Of a DNA stretch of 36,852 nucleotides, positions 36,545 through 36,852 are shown one piece after another. The notes under the pieces are model-generated. The model did not search any database, was not told the origin of the DNA, and saw only the letters and a list, made by a program, of their open reading frames with translations. Each line of letters opens with the position of its first letter. Within the stretch, counting starts at the first letter, position 1. The stretch is from Clostridiales bacterium (GTDB taxonomy: Bacteria > Bacillota > Clostridia > Saccharofermentanales > Saccharofermentanaceae): assembly GCA_024691135.1 (NCBI GenBank), contig JAILNZ010000101.1:1-36852 (forward strand), written 5' to 3'. A program made the translations under genes and the position numbers.

Positions 36545-36852
36545 ATGGGATTAAGACTTAAGATAATCATGAATCCGTCCTCAGGCAGGGAGCTCGCCAG
36601 AGCCAATGTCGAGGATACCATCGCATATCTTACTACGCAAAGGGCGATCGAGAGAGCCGATATTTCTTATACGGCAGGTCCTTTTGATGCGACGAGATAT
36701 GCCATGAATATAAAGGCGGATGAATATGATATCGTTATGGCCGTCGGCGGCGACGGAACAGTAAATGAGGTCGTAACGGGAATGCTGCGGGGAAATATCG
36801 ATCTTCCTCTGGCTATATATACCTCGGGAACGGTAAACGATTTTGCTTCTTT
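36545..36852 (+). CDS. Diacylglycerol kinase/lipid kinase (YegS/DagK family), 3' part outside window
   Basis: MGLRLKIIMNPSSGRELARANVEDTI...YDIVMAVGGDGTVNEVVTGMLRGNIDLPLAIYTSGTVNDFAS; SD AAAGGTG. Confidence 0.92.
   Translation, partial: MGLRLKIIMNPSSGRELARANVEDTIAYLTTQRAIERADISYTAGPFDATRYAMNIKADEYDIVMAVGGDGTVNEVVTGMLRGNIDLPLAIYTSGTVNDFAS

Noticed and set aside
1-36852. CRISPR arrays, IS elements, phage genes, restriction or defence systems
   Set aside because: No spaced direct repeats, transposase or integrase motifs, or recognisable defence proteins on either strand.

Overview
Chromosomal window of a Clostridia-like Firmicute, judged from its gene families; no mobile elements or CRISPR were seen. 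From left to right: (1) partial pepT; two membrane proteins; a tRNA-Pro with an AGG (A34) anticodon, with its own promoter and a bidirectional terminator; a TerB/zinc-ribbon protein. (2) A minus-strand, Dlt-like envelope-modification operon (about 3.97-10.93 kb): transglutaminase-like protein, Asp/Glu-type racemase, stand-alone adenylation enzyme, acyl carrier protein, MBOAT acyltransferase, SGNH-like protein with Cys at the expected nucleophile Ser, and a lipoprotein. This is the best candidate for an undescribed system. (3) coaW / heparan-acetyltransferase-like / DUF3810 / hemZ. (4) A type IV pilus locus (pilB-T-C-M-N-O, ultrashort pilin, three further prepilin-like genes, divergent pilD), with a striking nested dyad upstream of the pilin gene. 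(5) A plus-strand cluster: YebC family, P-loop/Asp23-like fusion, DUF6062, DsrE-like. (6) A distant 573-aa pilus-like surface protein with repeated boxes upstream; a DEDDh exonuclease; two tandem YfhO-like membrane proteins; the start of a diacylglycerol kinase-like gene. Everything rests on reading the sequence and the supplied ORF track. No homology search was run.
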